Shown here: positions 34,190-46,830 of the stretch, in pieces
Position numbering within the stretch: the first letter of the stretch is position 1
Layout: the number at the start of each line of letters is the position of its first letter
Source of the DNA: Isoetes taiwanensis
Taxonomy: Eukaryota; Streptophyta; Lycopodiopsida; Isoetales; Isoetaceae
NCBI GenBank assembly: GCA_021234155.1
Contig: JAJEKV010000028.1
Span: 10,862,134 to 10,926,133 of the forward strand
Reading direction: 5' to 3'
DNA length: 64,000 bases
Notes under the pieces: generated by a model
What the model was told of the DNA's origin: nothing
The model's input: only the letters and a program-made list of their open reading frames with translations
The model's database searches: none
Translations under genes and position numbers: made by a program

Positions 34190-36122
34190 GGCATCAAGAA
34201 CAGACGATTTAGAGAGATTTTAAGGGGAAGACAGAGTGTAGGACCAAGAACAAGCAATTTGGGGGTAAAATGCTGAGAGTTTAGAGCCAAGAACATGTGA
34301 TTTGGGGGCCACGAAATGGCAGGGGTTCAGAAATCCAGCAGCCATAGCCGTAGCCATCATAGAGGTTCTTTCACCGCCAGTTGTAGATCTACTTCCATTT
34401 TTCATTGCCCATTGTGCTCTTGATGCAAGTAACTTGTTGCAAGAGGTCATCCTAGGATGCTCCTTTGACTTTTCATTTGTAGATAGAATGGTCGCCGCAT
34501 GGCAGTTTATAATTAGAGGATAAACAAGAATGAAGAGCAACTTTCCTTGACGATTATGTGAACAAAATAAAAAAGAAAGAAAACTAATGTGCCCATAAAT
34601 TAAGTAGGTGATGTGCAAAGCAGTAAGTCTTGCTAATTTTGCTCGTGTTAGAAAAGACATTAAGAGGAAAATATATATATTTTTTTCTTTTTAATCTTTT
34701 ATAGCTTAGTTGTTGGTCAAGATGGAAAAGAGGAATTGCATGGGTGATGACATATAGTGGGGATCATGTTTCATGACAAACACAAGTGTGAAAGCTCACC
34801 TAAGTGGTCATGTTTTAGGAAAGAATGGCCATGACTTTATCATGGCCATATATTAAAAATAAAAAAATAAAATCTAGTTTACATACATGGAGCCACACAC
34901 CACTAATGCACATAGAAGACATCATTGCAAGTCCAATGCCCTAGGTAAAAACACAGGTAACCAGTGCAAATACATATCTTTTTTGTCGTATCGACATGAA
35001 CTGAGTAGTATTCTTTGACGTGGTATGGAAGATTGAGGGAATAGGTGATAGCGAGGATTAAAATTATGTGCAGAGTTTCTGCTGTAGAGGAAAGGGAGCG
35101 GGGTATTGAGCATGGCGAAGAAAGCAGTGGAGAAGGGGTAAATTATCTGGGTAAGTTGTGGCCAGGCAAAGAAAGTGTGGTTGTGGGGTGGAGCTTGACT
35201 GTGGATTAAAATTGGAAGGAAAGATGGGGGGCAAGGAAACGTGCAACACGGAAAGGAAAAGAAAGGAAAGGAAAGGAACAAAGGGTGGAGAGGAGCATAT
35301 TAATATGAGTATATCCCCGGCAGCCCATTAATTTAAACTTTACAAGGGAAAAAATAGACCATGCAGTTTTCAATACCTACCACGCGTCCCACACTCTACC
35401 ACTCCATCCCAGCCGTCCATACGCATAGGCTTCAAACTACCCACGTACAACCACCACGGCCATCCAACCGTTGGACGGGCATTGCGACCCCGTCCGTTGG
35501 CCGCTCGTGCGGGCTCATCGTAACCGTCAAAGGCTCAAGAGGGGTTCCCGCGCTCAGGGATTAACGGAGGTTGGGTCACATGGACGGAGTTGGGCAGTCA
35601 GTCGCCGTAGGACTAGATAGAAAGATAGATAGATAGGGAAGGAAAAAAACAAAGGAAAGAAGCAAACGGCGAAAGGGAAGAGCCACGGATTGCAAACCAT
35701 CTCTAGACGGATCAATCCTCAATCGATCGGCCATATTTGGATCCACCGATCTGCAGATTCATCTCTTGATCCGATTTATTCTGATTCATCTGCCGGCTGA
35801 TAGCTCGAGAACACAATCCCCTACGATCTTCCATACGCACTCTCGATCCAGGCTCGATCTCTTTGGCTTATTGGGTCGCTGTTTCACCTTGTATCGAATC
35901 GGCTGTTGAAAGCCCCAAGAGGTTAGGGTTTGCATTTTTTGCTTTGTTATCTGCTTGGGTATGGAAACGTTATCGCCAAGTGGTTAAGCTTGGTGTGCGA
36001 AATCGGCCTGGGGATTTATTGAAAAGGGCTTTTGCTATATTGGGTTGAAAAGATATGTGCGCAAGTCGGAGGGTAGCGCTTGGGTTGTGGAGGGCGTTTG
36101 TTGAGGAGTGTATGGGTGAAGG
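34190..36122. other. Intergenic region and presumed promoter/5' leader of the kinase gene
   Basis: From about 35,340 base composition becomes C-rich on the plus strand. A GATA-repeat (35,620-35,635) and a pyrimidine/purine-mixed leader precede the start codon at 36,123. I could not identify a definite TATA box or splice-bounded 5' UTR exon. Low-complexity frames on the minus strand (34,922-35,281) are not credible genes. Confidence 0.4.
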
Positions 36123-39100
36123 ATGCCGGAGCTGCGTAGTGGTGCAAAACGAGCCACAGGTGCAGCTGCCGCAGCCGCTGCTGTTGATGCAAACCGAGTA
36201 GAAGGGGCTGCAGAAGGGACCAGAACTAAAAGAGGTGCACATATAATAGGAGACCCAAACCCATCTGCTGTAGGAAAAGTTAGAACCAGGGCTGCAGGTG
36301 CTCAGGAAGCCCCATTGGAAGAACCAAAAAGGGGAAGGGGCAGGGGTAGAGGTAGAGGCAGGGGTAGAGGTGCTGCTGCTGCTGCTGCTGCAGGTCCTAG
36401 TGCTCCTGGGCAAACATCAGGAAGAGGTAGAGGTAGGGCTGCTCCAAAAGGCAGACAGAGAGCGGCCGGAAGGGGAAAACAAGTTGTTGAGGATCCAGTT
36501 GCTACAGCAATAAAACTTGGTGCTTCTGCACAGCCTGAACCAGACCTTGTCATTGTGCCAGAGGCCCCAAGGGGTGAGCCATTTGTAGACTTGGAGAAGG
36601 CAAGCGGAGCCATTGGACTTGATCAGGAAGATATGGAAGAGGAAAGTGCGGGCCGGAGTGCAGATAAGGTTGCTGGTGGGGAGGAAGAAGGAGCAGCTCC
36701 TCTTCCAGAACGGGTACTTTCTGCCACATTTGGATTGTTTCTTTGCTAGAATCAAACTAGGCTGTGCATTATTGAATCCAAATATTTGTAGACCATGCAT
36801 CTCATAAAGGCTGCTCTTATTACAGGTTCAAGTTGGGGGTTCTCCTCTATACAAGATAGAGAGGAAGCTCGGGAAAGGTGGTTTTGGGCAGGTGTATGTA
36901 GGTCGAAGAGTAAATGGTGGTTCTGGTCGGACTGGTCCTCAGGCTCTTGAGGTTGTGCATCTGCTTGTTCTTTTCTTTTCTTGTGTTTCTGCTAGCGAGA
37001 TGAACTAAGTCAGCGTCTTCTACATTACAGGTGGCATTGAAATTTGAACATCGTAGTAGTAAGGGATGTAATTATGGTCCACCATACGAGTGGCAAGTCT
37101 ACAAGTATGTCTTTGATAATAGTCTACTGTACTTCAATTAATACATTTTTCAATTTTTAATCGAATGGCAAATGACTATTTTTGTTCTCAGTACTCTTGG
37201 AGGTAACTATGGTGTCCCACGTGTACATTTCAAAGGTCGGCAAGGTGATTATTATGTTATGGTATGTATGATGCATATCTGATGATCTCTCATTCGTTTT
37301 TATATCTCTTTTTTGTGATCATTGTTAGTGATTATATAGGTCATGGATATGCTTGGTCCCAGTCTTTGGGACGTTTGGAATTCATCTGGGCAAGCGTAAG
37401 TATTTGGAAATTTGGCTCTAACAAAGCCTCCTTTTTTTCCAACATTGACTTTGCTATTATGATTTTAACAGGATGTCCACGGAGATGGTAGCTTGTATTG
37501 CAGTAGAAGCTATATCTATATTGGAGAAAATGCACTCTAAAGGGTATATCTTATGACATCCAGTTATAAGCTAGCATATGTATCTCTGTTGCTTGAACTT
37601 ATTGGTGATTTAGGTATGTACATGGAGACGTGAAACCTGAGAATTTCTTACTTGGACAACCTGGGACTGTAGATGAAAAGAAATTATTTCTTGTAGATCT
37701 TGGCTTAGGTAAATGGCTAATATTTATTCACCTTCTGTTAAATATAGCATCAGACACTTGGGTAACATAATAGTTTATGACGTTTCAGCCACTAAATGGA
37801 AGGATTTACCAACTGGCAAGCACGTGGAATATGATCAAAGGCCAGATGTGTTTAGGTTGGTTTTATTTCCAGGATGGGAGTTTTGATAAAACTTAGACAT
37901 AAATTAACTGGCCTCTGAATGGGTGACATTTTGCAGAGGTACTGTTCGTTATGCTAGTGTACATGCACATTTAGGTAGGACTGGCAGTCGAAGGGATGAT
38001 TTGGAATCCCTTGGCTATACATTAGTATTCTTACTTCGTGGGCGACTTCCATGGCAGGGCTATCAGGTGCGCAAATTGATGCAAATTGGTTTTTGGCATA
38101 TGTTAGGCTTTCTGCTTTTTGATTACTTCAATAATGCTTGTTTGTTTTATTTTCAGGGCGACAATAAAGGATTCCTTGTCTGCAAAAAGAAAATGGCAAC
38201 TTCTCCTGAAATGCTTTGTTGCTTCTGCCCACTTCCGTTTAAGCAGTTTCTAGAGAGTGTTGTTACAATGAAGTTTGATGAGGATCCAAACTATACAAAG
38301 CTCATCAGTCTTTTTGATAGCGTTCTTGGTGCAAATCCTGCTATTAGACCAATAAGTACAGATGGTGCAACTGCTTTAAAGGTAAAGCATGTTTTGGTTC
38401 TTGGAAAGCAGAACCCAGCGAATCTTTTTATATTTGGCATATTTTTTTGACGACTTGAAATATGACACAACTGCATTGATTGTGCAAAAGGTTGGGCAGA
38501 AAAGATCGAGATTGACTGTTGAAGAAGAAGATGATCAACCCAAGAAGAAAATCAGGCTGGGAATGCCAGCAACTCAGTGGATTACTGTCTATAATGCCCG
38601 CCGTCCCATGAAACAGAGGTATGTTATTGGGCCACCAGTATGAAAGCTTCAAGCTCCAAATATTTTTAGACTAACGCCCTTTGAATATGATAGGTATCAT
38701 TACAATGTTGCTGATACTAGGCTTGCACAACATGTGGAGAAGGGCAATGAGGACGGCCTCTACATAAGTAGTGTTGCTTCTTGTACAAATTTGTGGGCGC
38801 TCATCATGGATGCTGGAACTGGATTTACTGCTCAAGTTTATGATCTTTCACATGTATTTCTTCACAAAGTATGTTATAGACTATGTGTTCACAACATTCT
38901 TTTACATGACATGCTCAGCATATTCACATGGTATATACAGGAGTGGATTATGGAGCATTGGGAGAAGAACTTCTATATTAGTGCCATTGCGGGTGCAAAT
39001 AATGGTAGCTCTCTTGTTGTAATGTCTAAAGGTACCTATCTCTCTCTGTTAAAGTGGCAAGACCTTTGTAATTTTCACCCTTTTTTGACCCCCAGTGGAT

Positions 39101-39709
39101 TATAATAATTTAGGAACACCGTATACACAACAGTCCTACAAAGTAAGTGATTCGTTTCCATTCAAGTGGATCAATAAGAAGTGGAAGGAAGGGTTCTACG
39201 TGACATCCATGGCCACAGCCGGGAGCAGATGGGCTGTTGTGATGTCTCGGAATGCTGGATATACTGATCAGGTAAGTAGCCACACGCATCACATGATTAT
39301 TAGCCTACAACTTTGATCCAAAATGGAACTTATGCATTAGGTGGTGGAGCTTGATTTTCTGTATCCCAGCGAGGGTATCCATCGTAGATGGGATTGTGGT
39401 TATAGGATTACTGCTACTGCTGCAACTTGGGACCAAGCTGCATTTGTTTTGAGTGTACCTCGAAGAAAGCCTACGGACGAAACTCAAGAAACGCTTCGCA
39501 CATCTGCCTTTCCTAGTGCTCATGTTAAGGTTGCTTCCATTTTCAAAAGTAGATGGTTCGGGTTTTTTTATTTTTATTTTTGTAGGTTAGAACCATGAAT
39601 ATCTTATGTGATGATCATTTTCACTAACAAGCTATGTTGCTCTAAACAGGAAAAGTGGTCAAAAAATCTCTACATTGCTGCTGTTAGCTATGGCCGCACA
39701 GTTTCTTAG
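36123..39709 (+). CDS. MLK/AEL/PPK: MUT9-like/AEL (PPK) casein-kinase-1-related protein kinase
   Basis: A complete plant gene with 16 coding exons. Exons: 36123-36713, 36826-36951, 37031-37104, 37192-37261, 37340-37395, 37472-37543, 37614-37708, 37789-37855, 37937-38066, 38157-38381, 38491-38618, 38694-38868, 38941-39031, 39114-39271, 39341-39529, 39650-39709. All introns are GT-AG and the frame is continuous for 768 residues. The N-terminus starts [10 protein letters not shown], then an RG tract (about 70-83) and poly-Ala. The kinase domain starts near 198 with [10 protein letters not shown] (212-221), lysine in VALK (243), HGDVKPEN (333-340) and DLGLA (358-362; this family has DLG, not DFG). 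A long conserved C-terminal region ends GRTVS. Family members phosphorylate histone H3 and light-signalling and ABA-pathway proteins in the nucleus. The exon 11 acceptor (CAAAAG at 38,490) has a weak pyrimidine tract and is the least certain junction. Confidence 0.95.
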
Positions 39710-42700
39710 ATTGAGGGCATTTCAAGCTGATTGGAAGGCTATTTTAGAAGGGGCTTATGTGGTTATGTAGAAGTCGAGCTACAGATCTGTACACATTGAT
39801 AAGCATATATTTGGCTTTTATGGGCAGGCATATGCAAGTTCTTGCCCACATTCCATGTTAACACTATAAAGTGGTGCTCACTTGCATCTGCAGCCATTAT
39901 GGTGCTTCTTAATTGCAGAATTGAATACCCGCTTGCAAGGATGAAGTGCCTTGTTAGATATAGTATTGGAGGCCTTCTGTCTTTGCCTGGATTATAAAGC
40001 AGTGGCAAAGTTTCGCAGGATTGACTCTTTAGTTACGGTCTTGTAGCCAACCCAAGTAGAATGGCAAGTTGAGCTTTTATTTCTTAAGGTGCATCAGGCT
40101 ATCACCTTACTGTAAATGCGAAACCGTTGGTGCATGGCAAGTAAGATCAAAGGATCTTGTGTACCTTGTATGTACTCGATTATAAGATGTAGTTGTATTT
40201 AACCACTAGAATCTAAAAAGGAGTTAAATTTTTATATGTGAGCTAGTGAAGATTATATTCTACAATGATTTCTGAAGGTTCATTTTTGCATCGTTTATCA
40301 CAGAATTTCAATTAAGATTCAGTTTCATTTGGATGAGTTTTTGTCATTCCCATCTCTAACAATTTATTACTTTTGAGTTTAGTATTTAAAGGGCCAGGAG
40401 ATGAAGTAAATATGATGCAGGTTATAGACTCAGGATGGATAAGGATCACAGTGCATTGGAGTTCTGAGCTTCCTCAACAGTATTAAGAGTATGCTGTAAA
40501 CTTATTATCTCTTCTCTCTCAACAAACATATTTTCTAGCCAGTTTCTGGTGTCCATACTGTTTTTTCGACTTCTGTCTTTATGCAAAATTGCATACGAAA
40601 AACTGTACCAGCGTTGGTGACCTTTAAGCAGCACTGCTGCATAATTAGCCCTTTGTACTACAGTTCCAAACTGATAACCATCTTTAGTGTTCATGTGTTT
40701 GATGTCTTTTTGCTTCTTTATTATCCCGATGGCGCACACTAAAAACTTGGGTGATGGTTGCGGTTATGTACCAGCTTTATTGTGCTGCATAGTAGCCCTT
40801 TCTCTGCAGTTGCAGAATTGTTCGACCATCAGATAACTTTGTAGTTTCACATTACTGCACTGCTATCTTTTTCTTTGTCGGTAAACGCCTTTTCTCTCCC
40901 TTCTACGTAGTTGTGAAGTTTACAATGCCATCTGCAGCTACGATCCCTTTTTACGTTGCATTGACTTACCGTCTTTTTAGCATTGACATACAACCACATC
41001 ATTTTGCATTGATTACCGTCTTTTGCATTAACTTGTTTGTATGATCCCCTCCCATGTAAAAAACAGGCGTGTATCTACCATTACGAAATGTAAATTCAAC
41101 TGCTTAATTTAACTTGCATCTTTTCAGTGTTTTTGTTTGGAGTCCAAATTTTTAACCTCGCAGGTCAGGTTTGAGAGGTGCCTGAGTTAAATTTTGGTAA
41201 CATTATGGTCAAAGTAATGAAACTGGTGTTGAAATTGTGTTATTGAATTCAGGTATAGCTATTGATTCTAAAAACACATTCTGTAAAAATAGAAGTTGAT
41301 TCTAACTTCTGCAATTGAAAATGGGTACACAGGATGGGTTGCCCGAAGGGCAAGCCTCTAGGAGGTGGACTGATTGAATGTTATGTTTGACAATTGAATA
41401 TGCTAATTTGAATATTATTTTGTACGATTGAATATGCTAATTTGACGGATGAGATTAGAAATCTCTCTGAAACGACTCCGGTGAAAATTTCTGAACGTTA
41501 TTTGAAGTTTCCCAAGCGCCTGAGTCATCATTGACCCTCGTGAGCTTGCCTGGGTCGTCGTTGATCCTTGTGAGCTTGCGTTAGGGGGCCTGCCATGGCT
41601 AGCTAATTGATCGGTCTCAGTTTTTGCAAGGCATGGTCGGATTGTTTTCCAGGATACTCCCTTTTTGGCAAGCTCATGAACAAGAATTTATGGAAATTCT
41701 TAGCGGAAGTTTTTTTCGTGAGATGCTTCACGTTGATAGTTATGGAAGGAAGCTGCAGATTGCACATTGACTAATAGTTGTAACTCCCAACTTTTGCAAC
41801 TTCATGTTGCATTATAACATGTTAGACGTTCGCTTTAGACAAGGATAGGAGCTGGACTCTCAACATTTTTGGAACATTGAATTCAGGGGGAGTTTATGTA
41901 CACATGAATCGTGCTATTGCATCTTTGTATTTTATGACTTGTTCTTGACGAACAAAGATTCAATCTTGTCCCGTCTTTTCCTGAGGCAAGTTTCCATCTA
42001 ACTCATTGATCAGAGAGAGCATTAGCATCTTGGATGATTTTCAATCAGCTTATTATGGAAGAGCCACATTTGAAAGGTATCCTAACTAGATATAAAAAGC
42101 AAATGCCGATGGTTCATTTCAAGGGAGTTTGGCTTGTGCGGAATAATGAAAAATGCTGCCAATTTAGTTTCAGACCATTGTTATCCAGTGCATACCTGCA
42201 TTGGCAGCGATCAAGGATTTACGACATTTCATATTATTGCAAGGTATGTGTTTTTCAATATTGTAAAGGCTCTTCTGAAACAAGTTCCATTCATTCTGCA
42301 AGGATAATCGCCATGGATGGGACTCTTTAAGTTCCTAGAGGAGGCAATGTAGTAAGCAACAGAAGTATAGCAAATCTTAAAAGGAATCGATTGGCAGGAA
42401 AAAAAAAACTCATCAGTATTGCTTCTTTTATATATGTTGCATGTTGAGTTTCAGATGATCATAGCAATACATAATGTACATATGGAAATGTATAATTTGT
42501 ACATGTTTGAAGAACTTTGTACAGGATTGGAAATGCGTATTTCACACACATAGGTTCAAGGAGGAATCTATACGTGTGACATGTACATACGTGGACACAT
42601 ACTTGTACATCGTTTGTATCATTTTATCAAAGAAATAGTTCGGCCAATTCTCCTCGTTCTCTTGCATTTTCTCCCATTAATCCTAAATTCTAACAGTTGA

Positions 42701-42968
42701 ATGACTATCAAAGCAGAATCATCAAGCAAAGGGAAAGAAAAAGACTGATACCAAAGAAGTAGTTTAAAACATTCATTTATCAGCTATATCCGACTTTAGA
42801 CTTTTTTAGCTCAAGCCATAGATTAAATAAATGCTGTCAGTGTGCCTCGCTACTAATCCATTCTAAAAAGGGATATGAAATGATGGTCGCACATTGCTTA
42901 TATGTGACACCATTGTCACAGATTGTTGAAAGTCTTGAGTCTATGCGGCAGTCTATATAATATCTGTC
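39710..42968. other. 3' UTR of the kinase gene, then unannotated DNA
   Basis: The kinase 3' UTR probably extends to about 40,200, but no unique poly(A) signal stands out. Further on, a minus-strand 97-codon frame (40,446-40,739) and a plus-strand 98-codon frame (42,034-42,330) have no recognisable domain and may be decayed coding remnants of mobile DNA. Confidence 0.4.
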
Positions 42969-43744
42969 CTATTTGTAGTTTACCTTGTCATCGTATTCGA
43001 AGGCCACAATCCGTTTTCCTTGCATCAATGCAACCCTTGAAGCTATACCGGCCGAAAAAACATCTAAGATTGTCCCATCCAGCGGCACTAATTCCTTAAC
43101 CACATGGTATATGTAAGACGTTTTCACTTGACTCTTCAGAATAAATCCATTTTTAGTCCATGAAAACTTAGACTTGCCAGTGAAATATATGAGATATTTC
43201 TTTTTAGTCTTGGCATCAACATCCTCGTTGCCGCTAATTTCATACTTCGACAGGGACATGTTTTTTGGAGCATCAGTCACTTGTGTGAGTCGAAGTTCCA
43301 ATTTAGGCTGCAGTGATATAGTGCGAGCCTCGCTTCTATCAATAAATACATGCATTACGTAATACTGAAACTCCTTCACTATTTTCTTTATCATCCAACC
43401 TTGCTCTTGATATGCTCCAACTGAAACATGTGAACTACGTTCACTTGGCTTTGGCTATATAAACAATTTGGCAGTTGCCCAAATCTCAAAAAAATAATGA
43501 TATGATAAACTTTGGTTGTTGCCATGTTAGCAATTCTGCTAAAACAAATCCAGATATTTTTTGACCTCCCAAATCTTCGTGAAGCTCCTCGTATCAATGA
43601 ATACCATTGTATCGTTCTCATACATGTGAGCATATACAGGGATTCCGAACTTAGTCGCATTTGATATTTCTTTTTTCTTTCATCTTCTTTGCCGCCTCTG
43701 GCCAGAGAATAGATCTGGTAGCCTCTAGAAAAGCACCAGGACAA
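42969..43744 (-). pseudogene. Amino-methyltransferase-like (N-4/N-6 DNA methylase-type) remnant
   Basis: Two minus-strand frames (43,391-43,744, then 42,969-43,394) join through a single frameshift near 43,391. The second ends with PLDGTILDVFSAGIASRVAL and then MQGKRIVAFEYDDKV. This fits the motif I pattern of beta-class amino-methyltransferases (DxFxG..., ...GR..IA.E.D), where motif I lies near the C-terminus. The preceding block (HVFIDRSEARTISLQP) is uncharacterised. I do not see a clear DPPY/W motif IV; the upstream part is frameshifted and may have lost it. The family call rests on one motif, so a different Rossmann-fold protein is possible. There is no intact start and the copy is non-functional. 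Confidence 0.35.
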
Positions 43745-43852
43745 AAAGGGGTGACATTTTTTTTAGGCACGAGCATGCAAAATTATGGCTCTCTAGCTCG
43801 CCTGTAGTTGGCATGGACATTCTAGTGGGGAATGATCTCCTCCTGCCTCAAC

Positions 43853-44087
43853 GGGGCTGAGGAGATGCAACCTAGGAGTAGCCCCTTTGAGTATGCTCCC
43901 GACATGCTACAGTCAAGTCCTAAGACTTATTAGCCTACCTGCAAAGTATGCACATGAGGGGCGGATGGAGTGGACTATCTAACCGCCATAAAAACAATCA
44001 ATTGCCATAAATTCTGGTTGCAATGAACTCTGGAGATGCAAGTCGTCAGTCTATCCACATGAGTCTGAGATGGGGTAGGATTTCCCC
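43853..44087 (+). repeat. Non-LTR retrotransposon 3'-end-like repeat (shared with 17.46 kb)
   Basis: It matches 17,458-17,718 in order and wording (GAGATGCAACC, AGTAGCCCCTTT, GAGGGGCGGATGGAGTGGAC, GGGTAGGATTTCCC). It ends abruptly at a TTG microsatellite, which is the arrangement expected when a LINE 3' end carries a simple-repeat tail. Confidence 0.6.
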
Positions 44088-44208
<121 letters not shown>

Positions 44209-44469
44209 GATCCCACCTTTGGAAGTGGTTATGTATTTAATTGAATTGAATTGATTATTCACGATCTCTTAAAGACCCTATGGCCTAGGAGACAAAATGT
44301 TTACATAGTAAACGCACTTCTTAAAAACCTTATGACCTAGGTTACTTATATAGTTGTGCATGCCGAACAAGCAACATTTCTGTGAGGAAATTTGCTAGTT
44401 TCCATGATGGCAACTGAAAAAAAGTATAGATATTCACACAATCTGCTTCCTGGATCTTGTGTCGCCCTC

Positions 44470-45250
44470 TTACAAATGTATAAGCCGCACAACTAAGCAA
44501 AATGTGATGCTCATCCTCCACTTCCCCTGTCTGACATATCTGACATATGCGACTGGACTTGGTAATTTATGCCACCTTCCACACTCGACTTGTAGGTGAT
44601 GGGAGCTAACCCTCATCCAACTAATCTGGTGTCTAGATGACATAGGCAGATGGTCTATCAAGTACTGTTGTGCTGTGTACATAATCATGGGATTTATTTC
44701 AAGCATGTAAAAGTCCTCGATCACTTTGGTCCTAACAAGATCCCGAATAGCTTCTTCTTGTGATGGCATATCGTCCATACTGATGTTCCATCTTTGCAGC
44801 CATAATTCTCCATCTGCATACCATCCACTTTCTTCCATTGCCTTATATGGTAGCCTTTCATGTGGTAAGGCTTTAACTCTGGTTACATAAACAAGGTATT
44901 GATAGATTGCCTCTCCCTCCAATGGCAACATACCAGCTTCAGCAAGCATCATAGCATATGGTGTTTGGAGTTTAACTCCTAGCTCATCCATTAGATAGCG
45001 CTTTTGGACTGCTTCTATATCTTTCCATTTTTTTCTTGCTAAGCCTGGTCCCCATATCTGGCATCCATACAATATATATTGCATCCATATAATTTGTTAG
45101 CCAATTCATAGACAAGCCTTGTTTGAATCCTAATTCAGAACTCATAAACATATCCCAGAGATCAGATCCCATTGGCAGTGTTCGCAAGTTCGAGCCAGTT
45201 GGATGGTGAATTTGTGCTAGAAGATCCAGTTCCAGAGTTTTTAAGTTATT
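44470..45250 (-). mobile_element. LINE reverse-transcriptase C-terminal fragment
   Basis: A 204-residue minus-strand frame starts in a segment containing YILYGCQIWGPGLARKKW, the post-palm block also seen at 28.4 kb. It runs through a helical linker to a frameshifted Cys-rich tail at about 44,500-44,580. Upstream (44,984-45,187) the preceding residues lie in another frame. It is therefore a 5'-truncated and broken LINE of a family related to the 27.6-28.6 kb copy. Confidence 0.75.
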
Positions 45251-46400
45251 TTGGTTAATCGTGTTTGTTATTTTTGCAAAAAGAAGAGCACAATCGTAGC
45301 AATTTGTATATCAAAGCTGCATTTCTTTCCATAAAGCTTGTGGACAATAGTTCCAGATCTTAATCTTACATCAAAGAAATAGTATTGCTGAATTTTCACA
45401 CTAAGCCAAGTTCTAATTAAACCTCGAAGCGTATATGCTCTCGAGATGGTTTGAAGTGTGTGGCTAAATTGGAATCTGGAAGGGAACATAAACTAATATA
45501 TGTACTTGCTTCATCTCAGGAGGATGACAGTAAGGTTCTAGTTGCAGAAGAGAACATTTGCTAAAATGGTCTTACAAAAGTTGAAATCACCTTTGCTTAT
45601 TTTGCCAGACCTTTGTAGGAAATTAAAAATCTAAACCTATAGATTTATTCCGATACTCATTTGTTCTTTTTGCTAGACTTATCTCTAACAATTTGGCTTG
45701 TAGCAGCTGGTTTTATCTGCTTATCTGCTGGATGTGGCATCACCTTTGCAAATATGGTATTCGATTATGTAGTTCGAAACACAAAGTTGAAGTTAAACCT
45801 ATTTCTGCAGCTCTTGAATAAATAGTTATATTAAATCCCAAGCAGTTTCGATATCCAAAAGTTGCAGATGCACGAGCATGGCCATCTCACGGTTAAAAAG
45901 CTAAAAGAAAACCAAAGTTTTAAAAAATGCTTTGAAAGCGAAGCCTTAAAAAAAAGGAATTTCGAACTTGCTAATTTCCTTAGAATTTTGGTAAATTTAA
46001 GGAGAGGTTTTTACAAATTCTACCTTGTATTTAAAATTGAATTTTAATATAATTTCTGCTTGAATAGAACCATCATTCTTAGAAAAGGGACGCCTTCTTT
46101 GGCTCAGGTCTCATTTGACTCCTTTTCCCCTATATATACTATGTTCTCAGTTCTCATCAGTGTTCTCTTTTAGTTGGATCTTTGTTTCTTGGTCTTAGTT
46201 TCTTTTATGCTTACCTCTAGTTTATTCTTAATTTTCCTAGTTATACTCTCTCTGTTTTGTTGTCCTATTTTTATTTTTTGAGGATCAAACCTTTCAAGCT
46301 TTTCTCCAAGCTCCTTTTTTTTTCTTTTCTGGCTGAAATTGTCGATCAGATTTTTTTGCATTGCCAAGTTATTTCCTCCTGACCATAGTGCTTATGTATA
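45251..46400. other. No recognisable gene
   Basis: AT-rich, with short frames only. A pyrimidine-rich stretch at 46,160-46,370 gives a Lys-rich spurious frame on the minus strand. Confidence 0.4.
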
Positions 46401-46404
46401 TCAT

Positions 46405-46830
46405 TGAAAATTTCATTGGCTAAGCTTTCCATCCATCCAAGAATTGCCTAAATCCAATATTCTAGGAGGGAGATATATGAAAAAGGAGTGATGCTGAGCT
46501 TTTTCTGGCCAAAATTGTAAATTGCATTTTCCACAACCTTTCTGCTATCCAATATATTCGAATTATATTGCTTGGAAAGCTCATTGGATAAGTTTTCCAT
46601 CTATCTAGAAATCGCCTGAATTCGATATCCTGAAAGGGAGATGTGATAAAAAGCGTTATGCCGAGCTCTCTCTGGCCGAAATGGTGAATATGCCTTTTTT
46701 ACGGCTGTTCGATAGGCTTGAACCTTATATCCTCGGAAAGCTCTCTAGATAATTTTAAATCAACCAAGAATTGCATGAATCCGATACTTTGGGTGAGAGA
46801 TATGATCAAAGCGTTTTAGCGAGCATATGC
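46405..46830. repeat. Three diverged tandem copies, ~165-bp unit
   Basis: Copies begin near 46,405, 46,571 and 46,732. Each contains GGAAAGCTC-like, TTCCATC-like, GAATTGC/GAAATCGCC-like and GGGAGATATGATAAA-like phrases in the same order, followed (in the first two) by GAGCTYTYTCTGGCC. The repeats are diverged, so the array is old. Confidence 0.7.

Noticed and set aside
34922-35281. A 119-codon Phe/Pro/Ser-rich minus-strand frame near the kinase promoter.
   Set aside because: Its low-complexity composition comes from an A/G-rich strand, with no domain or conserved start context.
36302-36613. A 103-codon minus-strand frame with poly-Ala and poly-Pro/Leu.
   Set aside because: It is the antisense shadow of the RG/Ala-rich first exon of the kinase.
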